This document shows positions 29,986 through 42,000 of a stretch of DNA of 64,000 nt, piece by piece (position 1 is the first letter of the stretch; every line of letters begins with the position of its first letter). The position numbers were made by a program, and so were the translations under genes. Origin of the DNA: Microglena sp. YARC (lineage: Eukaryota > Chlorophyta > Chlorophyceae > Chlamydomonadales > Chlamydomonadaceae); contig CM039466.1 in assembly GCA_022414725.1 (NCBI GenBank), positions 10,159,027 through 10,223,026 on the forward strand. The letters run 5' to 3'. The notes beneath the pieces are model-generated. The model saw only the letters and a list, made by a program, of their open reading frames with translations, was not told the DNA's origin and made no database searches.

Positions 29986-32900
29986 CTGCAAGTGAAGGGG
30001 TTCATAGACATGGGTGTTTGGGCTTTAGGGGTGAAATTCATAATAACAAAAAAGGGAGAAGAGAGGGAATGCACAGCACCATGTTGCACCCATCATGCTT
30101 CTCCTGCAATTCCTGCAAGTGAAGGGGTTCACCGTGTGTGTGTTAGGGTTTTGCTGAGAAGAGGTAAAGGACAGCACAATCAATGTTTATTTTGTACGCA
30201 CAGTGTTGCAGATAGCGTACTTCTCCTCCATTTTATGCAAGGAATTCACTGGTGTGGGTGTTGGGATCTTTGGGAGACAAGGGGGAAAGGAATGAGGACA
30301 TGATGCAGCCATCATACTTCTCCTCTACTTTCTGCAAGGGGTTTACAGGCAGGTGTGTTAGGTTCTTAATGATAATTTCTGCAAGGGATTATGACGTGTA
30401 TGTATGTGCGTCCTCCAGTTCATGCAAGCAATTCACACATGTGGGCCTAAGGGTCTTAGGGTCGAAAGGAAGGAAAGGGTCTTAGGGTCGAAAAGAGGGA
30501 AAGGGTCTTAGGGTCGAAAAGAGGGAAAGGGTCTTAGGGTTGAAAAGAGCGATAGGGTCTTAGGGTCGAAAAGAGGGAAAGGGTCTTAGGGTTGAAAAGA
30601 GCGATAAGGTCTTAGGGTCGACAAGAGGGAAAGGGTCTTAGGGTTGAAAAGAGCGATAGAGTCTTAGGGTCGAAAAGAGGGAAAGGGTCTTAGGGTTGAA
30701 AAGAGCGATAGGGTCTTAGGGTCGAAAAGAGAGATAGGGTCATAGGGTCGAAAAGAGGGAAAGGGTCTTTGGGTAGAAAAGAGAGATAGGGTCTTAGGAT
30801 CGAAAAGAGGGAAAGGGTCTCGGGGATGAAAAGAGGGAAAGGAATGAGGACATGATGCATGAACATACATATGAAATTTTGATGCGGGCTATTATGTATG
30901 GGTGCCTGACGGACTGCCAGGGAAGGTGCATGGTGCATGATGATGGGGCCTGGTAGGTTGGCCCTGGTAGGTAGCCCCAGGTTTAAGGCCTGTAGGTCAG
31001 GCTCTTCACACTTCCAAAATGCATCAGACTCACCACGAACAAGGCCTTCAAGCGAGCCACAACATCGTTCACACTTTCGCCCCAAAATGTATCAGACTCA
31101 CCACGAACAAGGCCTTCAAGCGAGCCACAACATCGTTCACACTTTCGCCATCTCCTCCAGGCTTGTAGTCCAGGCTCTTCCCATCCTCCGCCCAAATGTC
31201 AGCGTATGCCTCTGTCAAGGACCAAAGTCAGATGTCAAAATGTCAAATGTCAGCGTATGCCTCTGTCAAGGAGCAATTAGGGTGTGTAAAGTAAAGTAAA
31301 GTAAAGTAAAGTAAAGTAAAGCAAAGTAAAAGTAATAGTGTGCGATATGACTAAGGCTTCCAATAAGGTGCCCAATGGTTGCCTCTGTCAAGGGGCAATT
31401 AGGGCGTGGCACGTAAAATGAGCGATTTGACAAAAGGCTTGCAATTAGGTGCCCCAAAATATGTTGATTAGGTCCACTGCAATAAGGGTGTGATTTGTAA
31501 AGTGGGCGATTGCACAATTGCTTCAAATCAGGTGCCCAATAGTATGCTGATTAGGTCCATTGCAATAAGGGTGAGTTTCGTAAAGTGGTTGGACAAAGCC
31601 TTCCATTTAGGCGCCGAATAGTGTTGATTATTTTCTTTTTCACTTTTCAATATTTGAGGTATGTGGGCAGGTTACAGCATGTGTGGCCTCGAGATACCAA
31701 TGGCATTGCAAACTTGTGGAGGTCTTCAGCACCCTGTTCTACACCCCTACGGAACCCTTCCCACTTTTAGTGCACCCAAGTGCACCTTTTAGTGCACAAG
31801 CCAATTATAAGGGTGCCCACACAGATTTGACCCCACACAGATTGCCCACACAGATTTGACCCCACACAGATTGCCCACACAGATTTGCCCCACACAGATT
31901 GCCCACACAGATTTGACCCCACACAGATTTGACCCCACACAGATTGCCCACACAGATTTGACCCCACACAGATTGCCCACACAGATTTGACCCCACACAG
32001 ATTTGACCCCACACAGATTTGACCCCACACAGATTGCCCACACAGATTTGACCCCACACAGATTGCCCACACAGATTTGACCCCACACAGATTGCCCACA
32101 CAGATTTGACCCCACACAGATTTTCAGTGTGGACTGTAAAGAAGAGGGAAACTATGTTGGTTTGCAGGTCCATAGACGAGTTTTTTTTCCGTGCGGCGCG
32201 TTGCAAATTGAGCGACTCGGTGCGACGCCAGTGAAACACGCTTCCCCCCGAACCCTGCAAACGCATAGCTTGGGGGGTCCGGGGTGGCATTTCTGACTAC
32301 TTTAGCCAGACCTATGTGTCACCTTGCAGTGACACAATGGCGACAGAATGTCATACAAAAAAGCATCCGAGACTGAATGTTCAAGATAATTGAAATTAAA
32401 ATTGAAATTGGGTGCTGGCTGAGTTAGAAATTGAAATTGAAATTGGGTGCTGGCTGAGATAGAAATTGAAATTGAAATTGTTACATCCGAGTAATGCGCC
32501 ACTCTCAGGACGTGAAGTTAAGGACACCACTGCGTATGTTCAAGATAATCTTACTCACGTCCATAAGGCTGCAGTTCCAAAGCTACTCCGAAACCACGCT
32601 CTCTCAAGTCAGCTTCCAGCTGCACAGTTTGGAATGGAAAGCACAGTTTGGAATGGAAAATAAAGTTTGGAATGGAAAGTACAAAGGAAAGTGCAATGGA
32701 AAGTACAAAACCGACCAAACCTCCAACCTGCCACATCCACAAACAACCAAACCTCCAACCAACCACACCCACAATAGTTGCAAACTTACGAAGAAGTTGT
32801 CAGACTCTTGAGTGATTCCAAAGGCGGCTACGCATAGAGCTGCTGTATCGATAGTGCGTGAGAAGGGAGATGAGTACACAACCATGGGCTTATCCATTTT

Positions 32901-35900
32901 ATCGGCGAGGTGCCCTTTCAGCAGCAGCCTGGATCAAGTTGATTGGACAAGGGATATGGGTCAGTGATGACTGATGTGGAGATAAACATGGTCAATTTTA
33001 GCGATGAGGTGGCCTTTCAGCAGCAGCCTGGATCGAGTCGTTTGGGAAAGGGATATGGGTCAGTGATTAGTAGACAAACATGGCCAATTTTATCGGTGAG
33101 GTGGCCTTTCAGGAGCAGGCTGCGTCGAGTTGTTTGGAAAAAGGGATATGGGTCAGTGATGTTGAGACAAACATGGGCTAGTCCTGTTTGTTGGGTAGGT
33201 GGCCTTTCAGAAGCAGCCTGGATCAAGTTATTTGGGAATGAGATATGGGTCAGTGATGAGTCGGCAAACATGGCCTAGTCAATTTTATCGGTGAGGCAGG
33301 CTTTCAGCCGCAGCCTGGATCGACTTGATTGGGAAAAGGGATATGGGTCAGTGATGAGAAGACAAACATGGCCCATTTTATCGATAAGGTGGCCTTTCAG
33401 CAGCAGCCTGGATCAAGTTGTTTGGGAAAGGGATATGGGTCAGCGATGAGTAGACAAACATGGTCCATTTTATCGGCGAGGTGGCCTTTCAGCAGCAGCC
33501 TGGATCCAGTGGTTTGGGAATGGGATATGGGTCAGTGATGAGGAGACAAACATGGTCCATTTTATCGGTGAGGTGACCTTTCAGCAGCAGCCTGGATCGA
33601 GTGGTTTGGGAATGGGATATGGGTCAGTGATGAGGAGACAAGCAAGGTCCATTTTATCGGTGAGGTGGCCTTTCAGCAGCAGCCTGGATCGAGTGGTTTG
33701 GGAAAGGGATATGGGTCAGTGATTAGTAGACAAACATGGCCAATTTTATCGGTGAGGTGGCCTTTCAGGAGCAGGCTGCGTCGAGTTGTTTGGAAAAAGG
33801 GATATGGGTCAGTGATGTTGAGACAAACATGGGCTAGTCCTGTTTGTTGGGTAGGTGGCCTTTCAGAAGCAGCCTGGATCAAGTTATTTGGGAATGAGAT
33901 ATGGGTCAGTGATGAGTCGGCAAACATGGCCTAGTCAATTTTATCGGTGAGGCAGGCTTTCAGCCGCAGCCTGGATCGACTTGATTGGGAAAAGGGATAT
34001 GGGTCAGTGATGAGGAGACAAACATGGTCCATTTTATCGGTGAGGTGACCTTTCAGCAGCAGCCTGGATCGAGTGGTTTGGGAATGGGATATGGGTCAGT
34101 GATGAGGAGACAAGCAAGGTCCATTTTATCGGTGAGGTGGCCTTTCAGCAGCAGCCTGGATCGAGTGGTTTGGGAATGAGATATGGGTCGGTGATAAGTA
34201 GACAAGCATGGTCCATTTTATCGGTGAGGTGGCCTTTCAGCAGCAGCCTGGATCCAGTGGTTTGGGAATGGGATATGGGTCAGTGATGAGGAGACAAACA
34301 TGGTCCATTTTATCGGCGAGGTGGCCTTTCAGCAGCAGCCTGGATCCAGTCGTTTGGGAATGGGATATGGGTCAGTGATGAGTAGGCAAACAGGGGCTAG
34401 TCAATTTTATCAGTGAGGTGGCCATTCAGCAGCAGCCTGGATCCAGTCGTTTGGGGATGGGAGACAGGTCAGAGATGGGTTATATTTAGGGACCAGCAAT
34501 ATGATATGATAGGAAACACTGGAAATAATACTGACATACGTGAAATATTGAAAAATTGGTCGAAATGAAATATGTGACTTAAGCACACATGGGACACATG
34601 CATGCAGTGCTAGGGTGATGTTCAAAACAAGATCTGGCTGAAATGTGCAAGGGCACGTTGACACATTGATGAACGTCTGATGCTCAGAATTTAGAATTAC
34701 TAGGCAACGGCAATATGATATCATATGAGGGCGGCAGTCTGACTAGGCCAAGTTACAATTTATATGCAATATCATATGATGCAATTTGTATGATATCAAA
34801 TGATATCATACTCGCCTTTGGACAACATCATAAGATTTGCTGGTCCCTAATAATTGCCCTGTGCAACTGTAGCCTGTTGCCCACCAAAACCTCATTGGGT
34901 GTACTGCAATGCGCACGGGCATGTGTCATCAACGTCTGATGCCCTGAATCTATAATTGCCCTGCGCAACGGTAGCCTGTTGCCCGCCAACAATTCTAGAT
35001 TCAGGGCATCAGGTAAATAGAACCACCAAAAACTTGTAGGGTGTGGTTATATTTAACGGTAGCATGTTGCCCACCAAATCCTTCTAGGGTGTCCTGAAAT
35101 GCGCACGGGCATGTGTCATCAATAACTGATGTTCAGAATCCAGACTTACCCAGCATCAGTAGCCTGATGCCCACCAACTAATGATGCTCAGAATCCAGAC
35201 TAACACAGTATAGGTAGCCTGATGCCCGCCAACAACTGATGCTCAGAATCCAGACTAACACAGTATCGGTAGCCTGATGCCCACCAACAAATGATGCTCA
35301 GAATCCAGACTTACACAGCATCGATTGCCGGCCAACAACAGAGGCTCAGAATCTACCTGGCCTGGCCATACGTGCACACCGTTAGCGGGTGTCAGTCTTT
35401 CGAAAGGGGGATGAAGTATGACGGAAAACGATCCTCACATTCCCCAATCGATCACCACGTTTCCGCCATTGGTTACACTAGACTTACCCAGCATCAGTGG
35501 CCTGTTGCCGGCCAACATCTCCAAGGGTATACTCAGGCTTCACTCCGTTCTCCTGAAAGTATGCAAAGAAGCTAGGGTTTAGTGGTTTAGGGTTGGGGTT
35601 TAGTAGATCAAGTGGTGCCCGCTGAGAGTTGACTGGGAGACATGCTAAGAGGCAATGATTTAGTGGTCTAGGGTTCAGGGTTGTGGTTTGGTAGATCAAG
35701 TGGTGCCCAGTGAGGGTTGCCTTGGAAGCATGCAAAGAAGCTAGGGTTGAGTGGTTTATGGTTTATGGTTTATGGTTGGGGTTTAGTAGATCAAGTCTTG
35801 CCCAGTGAAAGTTGACTTGGGAGACATGCAAAGAGGCGATGGTTTGGTAGTTTAGGGTTGACTTGGAGCATGCATAGAAGCTGGGGTTCAGTGCTTCAAG

Positions 35901-36834
35901 TTGTGCCCTGTACTGTGAGAGTTGACTCGGAGGAACTCCAAGTCAAATCTTACACTGAGGTGAACATGAAACATGCCCTTCACACACACCTCATGACATG
36001 ACCCCAACTGTTCATCAACCCTAACTCCAAGTCAACTCTTACACTGAGGTGAACATGAAACATGCCCTTACGTGCACCTCATGGCATGACCCTATCTGTT
36101 CATCAACCCTAACGCCCTAACCATACCGTGTACATCTGTGATGTCAAGGCACCAACAGGCCTAAGATCCATTGTAACAGATGTACCGTGTACATCTGTGA
36201 CGTCAAGGCACCAACAGGCCTGAGATCCATTGTTACAGATGTACCGTGTACATCTGTGACATCAAGGCACCCCAAGGCCTGGAATCCATTGTAACAGATG
36301 TACCGTGTACATCTGAGACGTCAAGACACCACAAGGCCTGAGATCCATTGTAACAGATGCACCAATATACTGTGTACATCTGTGACATCAAGGCACCTCG
36401 AGGCCTGAAATCCATTGTAACAGCTAGCATGCAACAGAAGTGCATCTCATTACATGACCCTAAGCATTCATATTCCATATCCATTCATTTCCCCCGTAAC
36501 TATTGGTGGCCAAGAGATGCAGCCATGCATGCACCCTTGGAGGCCTACACAACTATAGGATCACGATCGGATGCAAGCAGCATGCTCTGCGACATGCAAA
36601 CGGGTGCGTCTTCGCTGTCGTCTTGACGCGACGAGCCGATTCCAGAATAAACATGGATAAATGAGCAGATCAACCATGGATAAACCCGCTACCATGGCAA
36701 CACCGTAGGGCCACGATCGGGTGCGGTGGATCGAGTTGCTTGAGCCTCACCATGAGCGATACGATGATTCCAGCCTCGTTGGCCAAAGAGCGGCCGTGGC
36801 GGATAAGCCAGTAGCTGTTACGCATTGCGCTCAT
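29827..36834 (-). CDS. Histidine phosphatase (phosphoglycerate mutase-like), 6 exons, 205 aa
   Basis: Reading the minus strand, exons 36834-36751, 35552-35488, 32928-32790, 32619-32559, 31211-31102 and 29985-29827 join in phase (618 nt, 205 codons plus stop). The start MSAMRNSYWLIRHGRS holds the RHG catalytic motif (His13). Further: NEAGIIVS, ENGVKPEYTLGDVGRQQATD, YSSPFSRT (Arg74), DLRERGFG (Glu103), GGDGES and IVLCSHGDT (His169). This order matches the plant/algal branch of the histidine phosphatase superfamily ('RHG.S..NE.G.I.S...NG..PEY.L...G..QA..AG'). The substrate is unknown; true glycolytic mutase activity should not be assumed. No transit peptide is visible. Five introns total about 6.4 kb and hold exon-edge arrays. 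Confidence 0.9.
29986..30440 (-). repeat. Acceptor-side copies of phosphatase exon 6
   Basis: On the minus strand, (C)TTGCAGGAATT or similar then GAGAAGCATGATGGGTGCAAC recurs about four times (near 30110, 30235, 30335 and 30420), each with the intron end and about 30 bases of exon. Confidence 0.8.
30440..30850. repeat. ~26-bp minisatellite (GGGTCTTAGGGTCGAAAAGA)
   Basis: About 14 units of AGGGTCTTAGGGT(C/T)GAAAAG and AG(G/C)GA(A/T). Resembles a decayed telomere-like motif. It lies in intron 5 of the phosphatase. Confidence 0.92.
31015..31090 (-). repeat. Donor-side copy of phosphatase exon 5
   Basis: Repeats GAAAGTGTGAACGATGTTGT, CGCTTGAAGGCCTTGTTCGT and GGTGAGTCTGAT almost exactly as at the real exon end. 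Confidence 0.88.
31102..31211 (-). CDS. Phosphatase exon 5 (GGDGESV)
   Basis: TTGACAG acceptor, GTGAGT donor; completes Gln117 then AYADIWAEDGKSLDYKPGGD and GESVNDVVARLKALFV. Confidence 0.9.
31212..31570 (-). repeat. Acceptor-side copies of phosphatase exon 5 and (GTAAA)n
   Basis: CCTTGACAGAGGC(ATACGCTGACATT) recurs near 31265 and 31390; AATTAGG, TGCCC and AAAGTG blocks repeat with about 60-110 bp spacing. GTAAA runs at 31285-31330. Confidence 0.7.
31805..32125. repeat. 13/16-bp minisatellite (CCCACACAGATTTGA/CCCACACAGATTG)
   Basis: Two short variants alternate in about 22 units within phosphatase intron 4. It opens spurious WGQICVG-type ORFs. Confidence 0.93.
32375..32485. repeat. ATTGAAATTG-rich tandem repeat
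   Basis: Three units of about 42 bp (ATTGAAATTGGGTGCTGGCT and GAG(T/A)TAGAA). Confidence 0.85.
32559..32619 (-). CDS. Phosphatase exon 4 (DLRERGFG)
   Basis: GTGCAG acceptor, GTGAGT donor; LEADLRERGFGVALELQPYG plus one base of a split codon. Confidence 0.9.
32790..32928 (-). CDS. Phosphatase exon 3 (YSSPFSRT)
   Basis: ATCCAG acceptor, GTAAGT donor; completes Gly50, then LLLKGHLADKMDKPMVVYSS, PFSRTIDTAALCV and ...QESDNFF. It is the last member of the adjoining array. Confidence 0.92.
32929..34480 (-). repeat. ~92-bp array of phosphatase exon 3 acceptor and start (~17 copies)
   Basis: Each unit on the minus strand has GATCCAGGCTGCTGCTGAAA then GGCCACCTCACCGATAAAATGG and a spacer CATGTTTGTC..CATCACTGACCC and ATATCCC. 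Blocks 33017-33271 and 33673-33927 are the same to the eye, showing a 656-bp higher-order repeat. Confidence 0.95.
34701..34849. mobile_element. MITE, TAGGGAACGGCAA family
   Basis: Ends TAGGCAACGGCAATATGAT and GATTTGCTGGTCCCTA; flanking octamers AGAATTAC and ATAATTGC match at 6 of 8. A truncated head also lies at about 34487-34512. Confidence 0.8.
34855..35480 (-). repeat. Donor-side array of phosphatase exon 2
   Basis: Minus-strand units (GTTGGCGGGCATCAGGCTAC, (C)GATACTGTGTTAGTCTGG, ATTCTGAGCATCA) are diverged copies of the exon end GTTGGCCGGCAACAGGCCAC, TGATGCTGGGTAAGTCT. About seven copies; the nearest ones are the most similar. Confidence 0.85.
35488..35552 (-). CDS. Phosphatase exon 2 (PEYTLGDVGRQQA)
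   Basis: CTTTCAG acceptor, GTAAGT donor; ENGVKPEYTLGDVGRQQATD A plus two bases of Gly50. Confidence 0.92.
35560..35960. repeat. Degenerate ~115-bp array with TTTAGGG-like motifs
   Basis: GCATGCAAAGAAGCTAGGGT, GGTTTAGGGTT, AGTAGATCAAGTGGTGCCC and GAGAGTTGACT(T)GG recur 3-4 times. The TATGCAAAGAAGC end is the intron end before exon 2, so these may be acceptor-side copies without exon sequence. Confidence 0.75.
35935..36425. repeat. ~57-bp tandem repeat with TGACGTCA motifs (5 copies)
   Basis: Unit TACCGTGTACATCTGTGACG, TCAAGGCACC.AC.AGGCCTG, (A)GATCCATTGTAACAGATG. Some copies carry the palindrome GTGACGTCA, others GTGACATCA. Preceded by two about 100-bp units with AACTCCAAGTCAA. In phosphatase intron 1. 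Confidence 0.9.
36751..36834 (-). CDS. Phosphatase exon 1 (RHG)
   Basis: ATG at 36834; MSAMRNSYWLIRHGRSLANE then AGIIVSLM, donor GTGAGG, phase 0. Start chosen because no in-frame upstream Met is needed for the family's usual N-terminus; AAAATGAGC context. Confidence 0.9.
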
Positions 36835-38932
36835 TTTAATGTACGAGTCAAAGGTGGAATTGATAAGGTGATGCTTGGCTCAACCGTTGGTTCGGAATGG
36901 ATGTTTGTGGCAAGATTTTCGAGTCTGTATGAAAGACACTCGAGCGCGAATATTTATTGCAACCGAACCCTAAAACGAGAGGAAAGACAGGCCCCCATTT
37001 TCTGGACGCGCGAGGCCAATGGTAGCCGTAAAGAAGTCGACTGAAAACAAACGAACAAACATGTGCCAGCGTGGACTCTAACCAACGGCTACGGGGGCGG
37101 GAGCGGGAGCACGGCAAGTTCCGAGTACCGAATTCCGGTAATTCCGACACTGGCTGGCAGTACGGTTCCGCTTTCATTTGGCCTTGGAAGAGTGAGGCTG
37201 GTTTTGGCGAACGAGTTTCGTCGAAGTTCCTTGAACAGTCTGAGCCCTCGTAAGTACCTGACCTCCTGACTTCGCCTCACCGCATAAACAATTTGACTGC
37301 GAAATGGCAGAAGGAGTCGATTATAGGCCGGTCATGGATCACCCTGGACACGAGATCGCTCCGAGTAGGGATAAAATCCTTGTGAGCTTTAATTAATTTA
37401 AAGATCACGAAACGGGGGTGAAAACGGGTCCCGGGAAAACATGACTCTAGACAGCTATGCTGATGCTTGACAATGACATGTTCTGTCTGAATGAAGTATT
37501 GACCAAGGATGTTGGGAAGGCCATGGGCTTACCATAAGATAATAAAATATTACCAAACTGTTGCGCAGCGAGTTCAATCGACGTTGCTCACTTGCTGACG
37601 GAGTTAACGATTTCCGACTCAGCAAGTCTCTCACATTGAGGGAATCGTAAACTCCGTCCGCGAGCTCCTGCGGTTCCGATCGGCCATCCCTGTCAAATCT
37701 ATAAATACAAGCTCTACTCCTCGGGCAATGATTATACTGTCTAGCGCTCTGGAGAATATTGCAGAAATCAGGGGACGAGGTGGAGTTTGTTTGGAGAAAG
37801 TGATCTGGAAACTTGCGCCAATGACACTATGACTGTGACATGGCACGCGGGCGCACGCGCACGCGGGTGCCGTACTGCCGTGTCTGAACAAATTGCCGTG
37901 CGCGCGCGTGCGGGAGCGGGAGAGGTGCCGCGGGCAACACAGCCCAAGTGAACCGGGGAGCAGCTCGGAGCAGCTTCCAGGTGCTTTCCGATTCGATTGC
38001 CGTGCAACATGTAGGGAACTGGAGACGGGTGAGGACATGTCATGGTAAAGGCCATTGTTTTTTCGGATGTTAGACTCGCAAGCGGCGTGGAAATGCGTAT
38101 CACAGAATCACAGTGTAGGGTGTTCTCCATCGCATGCGTGTCGGTCGCTACCATTTCCACCAATGGGGTCGTGTGAGGGGTACAAGTTACGAAGGTACCA
38201 TGAGCATCTCTACGAGCATCTCCATGAGCATGTCCGTTATGTCCACGGCGTTGCTTGCACCCTTCGCGATATAGAGTCTGCTATCTCCTCCCCCTGGAGT
38301 GGGAGGCATGATGGGGATGGTGTGAATTGGTTTGGGGCATAGACGGGGTATGGATGGAGATTGTGTGTGGGAGCTGTCGGAGCTGTGGGGAGCGGGGACT
38401 GGGAACTGGGGAGTGGGGGAGTGGAAACTGGAAACGGGAAGATGGGACCTGCGAGGGAACGTTGGAGGTGGGGCTATCAGGAAAGCTAAACCGACGTGGG
38501 ACTCAATGCAACGATTCGAATCCATCTTTCACAGGGTTTGGCCATGTAAAACGGAATTGATCGAATCTGGAATTTTTTGCCGCTGTGGAGTACTGGAATG
38601 CGGACGGTAAGGGCCCAAGGGGCGCGCTGGACAAGGAATGGGAATGGGCTGGGCTGTTCTGATCAATCATCAATCTCATCGCGCCTCGTCAGAACTGAGG
38701 CTGAGCCCAGTCACTTACTTGACTGGCGTTGCCACGATTTGAAATCCAAGCTGCTATCCAACTCAGCATCCGGCGCGACCTGAAAAGTCTCCGGAACGGC
38801 AAGCGCCACATTCGGTCCTCGTCGAGTACAAGCGCGATATACTCCTACACCCTCTCCAGTCAACTCCAGTAACGAATTCTGAACCCAGAACTTCTCAAAC
38901 TGATCCCCACCTTGCCCACCGCACCTACTACA
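36835..38932. promoter_or_regulatory. Divergent intergenic region between phosphatase and CURT1-like genes
   Basis: 2.1 kb of mostly single-copy, higher-GC DNA with no ORF I can assign and no exon-edge arrays. It must hold both promoters. ATATACTCC at about 38837 is a weak TATA-like match about 95 bases before the CURT1 ATG. A (GC)-alternating run lies at about 37847-37915. Confidence 0.5.
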
Positions 38933-39050
38933 ATGGCCATGTCTGTCGTTTCGCGTGCGTCCTCTATGCGCGTCGCCACCCAAGCCTGCAGGAAGGTCGT
39001 CAAGGCCTCCCCTCTCCTCAGATCTGCTGCCCCTGTGCGCCCCAGACAGA
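38933..39050 (+). CDS. CURT1: CURT1-like exon 1 (transit peptide)
   Basis: ATG in context CTACAATGGCC; 39 codons plus one base; donor GTAGGT. The leftover A plus GT of exon 2 makes Ser40. Confidence 0.85.
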
Positions 39051-42000
39051 GTAGGTGGTTCCCATCCGTGCGAAACAACGATCCAGGATTGAAACACTCA
39101 GCAAAACGAGGCCTGAGCCGTCTGTCGCGCGTTTTAACCGACGTTTTGCAAACCTGTCGCCAACGGCCCGCTTCGAAACCGAACCGACACTCGCGGGACT
39201 GAGCAACGAGGCTATCAGATAGCTAACAATCGCGGTCAAATAAAGCAAATGGATGGCCATTAGCCCCACAGAATGACAGATCTAGGCGTTCAGAAAGACA
39301 ACCCTGAAGCAGTTAAAGAACGCTCCTGCACCAGCCGTTGTTTGACACCGCTATAGGGAGCGTTACTAGGGAATGTCCTTCATTGCTCAGTTGGTGTTGC
39401 GTCTCTCTGATCTAACAGCAGGATGGGTTTCCATGGGAGGTGCCATTATGGTGCTGGTGCTAGACTTAGCTTCTTGCCACCAGTCCTTGGACTATGTTTC
39501 TTCAGGGGCCGCGGTGAACATTTTCGCGGTGGGCGTTTCCGCGCACTGTAAGAAGGGCTAGATCGGGCTGGATGTCACTATTTTCGGTTTGCCAACACCG
39601 GCTGGAGCGAAGCAGGTATTCCAGGATTCCCTGTCAACATCCAATCCTTTCATGTGCCTTGGACTTTTGTGATGGGACTCAGGGACATGTAGGGTGGAGC
39701 CCACTGATCTATGCACTCATCTTACCAAGTACACTCAAGCTGTGTTGCCCTCAACCCATGCTCAGGTGTTGTGGTAGCTGCCGATTCCGATGATGATGCT
39801 GTTACGAGGATCTTGTCCAAGGTACAATGTTGTCTCACTCCTGTTGAAGGTTCTCTTTTCAGTGTGTGTGTGGTGGTGGTGGTGGGGAGGGGGAATACCC
39901 CCAAACTATGCTGTGGTTTTTGGTGTGGTCCTGGTCTCCTACTGCAACCTCTTTCTGTTTCACTCCTGCAACACGTTTCAACCAGCCACGCGGCTCGAGA
40001 TAGACACACACATTGTAAGCGGTGCTAGTTTGCCGCCCTCAGATAGAAACATGCACCATCAAAGTCCGAGATGGGAAAGCCTTCTCACATCAGCAGACTT
40101 GCTGCCTTGCAATGCATTAGAATCTGGTTCCCCCTCATACCAACCCCAACCCCCTCATACCAACCACCAATACCACCACCCCACCACCAGCACCACCACT
40201 CCACCCCCACCCCACCAAACCGCTAGAATCTGGTCCCCCCTCGTGCCAACCCCGTGTAGTGACTCAGTGCTACGTGTCTAGCAACAACATGCTAACCTAT
40301 GACACAGTGCTACGTGTATGTTGACTCATATATCTACGAGCATAAGTTGACTCGTGCTCTGACTGTAATACCTTTTACTTCAACTCCGTTGCCGGTTTGC
40401 TCGATCTCCACCTCATCTCCCGGTCCCTGTTTCTACCCTCTAGTAGGTTATGGGCCCATCATGCTAACCACTGCGCACCAACCCCACCCAACCACCCCAC
40501 CACAGTCAGCCACTCCACTCTGATATATCTCCCTTCCTTCTGTCCCCCATGCTTTGGCCCCCCTTCTCGCTTCTGTGTGCTTCTACTGTGAAGGCTCAAG
40601 ATCAGGTAAGATGTGGGCCTCTTCTTGTGCATAGCTTTTTTTTTCAGCTACGAGCAGCAGTTTCTAGGCAGCTCCCTGAACCAGCCACTGGGCTAAGCCC
40701 AATATTTCAACATATAGCTGTAGCTTTCTAGACAATTGGTGCCCCAGTCTTTTAAATACATAGACCGCTTATACCATATAGCTGTAGCTTTCTAGACAGC
40801 TACAGCTATAGAGATGCTCTGGGACTTCCTCCCCTCTCCATTGTCACCACCTCAAAATCCCTTACCCCTGACTTGTCATTATGAAGAGACTGGAAACAAC
40901 GCTATTTGACAGGAACCATGGTTTGAATGTTGTCCCAATGTCCAACTCCTCTCCATTGTCACCACCTCAAAATCTCTTACCCCTGACTTGACGTTATGAA
41001 GAGACTGGATACAACGCTATTTGACAGGAACCATGGTTTTAATGGTGTCCCTCCCCTCCATTGTCACCACCTCATAATCCCTAACCTCTGACGTGACGTT
41101 ATGAAGAGACTGGATACAACGCTATTTGACAGGAACCATGGTTTTAATGGTGTCCCTCCCCTCTCCATTGTCACCACCTCAGAATCCCTGACCCCTGACT
41201 TGACGTTATGAAGAGACTGGATACAACGCTATTTGACAGGAACCATGGTTTTAATGTTGTTGTCACCACCTCAGAATCCCTTACCCCCTGACTTGACAGT
41301 ATGAAGAGACTCGATACACCGTTATGTGTAGGGTTGGGAAGCAAATGTGTATTTTTATTTTTATAAGCCGTATAAATGTATAAAACATATATAAAAATTA
41401 GGCACTTATTTAGAAAATAATTTTCACATGGGTTTGAATGTGTTGCTGCGTAGCTGATTTGATTGGCATCACATATCGACTCAGAAAAATAATCTGGCAA
41501 GTTTAGGTTGTCCAAATCTCAGAAAAGAAATCACGACCAGAAAGCGCGTTGACCAAGAAGCCCAGCGCGGTGCCAATCCAAGGGACACATTAAATGCCAG
41601 TTGGTCTATTATATAACTGTATAAGTATAATAGTGTATAATAATGTAATAGTGGATAATAGTACAAGTATATGATGGTATTGCAATATTGTCCATGTTCG
41701 CATTGCACTAGGCTTGCACCATCAATCCTCCAAGCCCACGGAGGAGCACAGCTTGTGGAATGGAAGGCTAGGTGGCGCTCTGATATGTGTGCCATCCTGG
41801 CTATCTAGATCAACCTTTAGGCCACATGTTAATAAAATGGTGCATGCGAATGGTGAAATTTATTGCATATTGTGATAGACGAGGTCAAAAGCTTTCCAAT
41901 GAGCTATCTAAATAAAAAATATAATGAAAACCAAGAAAGTTGAGTGCCGGGACGTATGCTGTACTTCTCAAAGAATATACGGTCGTTTTAAGAAAGACTA

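Noticed and set aside
31767..32290. WGQICVG repeat ORFs on the minus strand
   Set aside because: Product of a 13/16-bp minisatellite in an intron.
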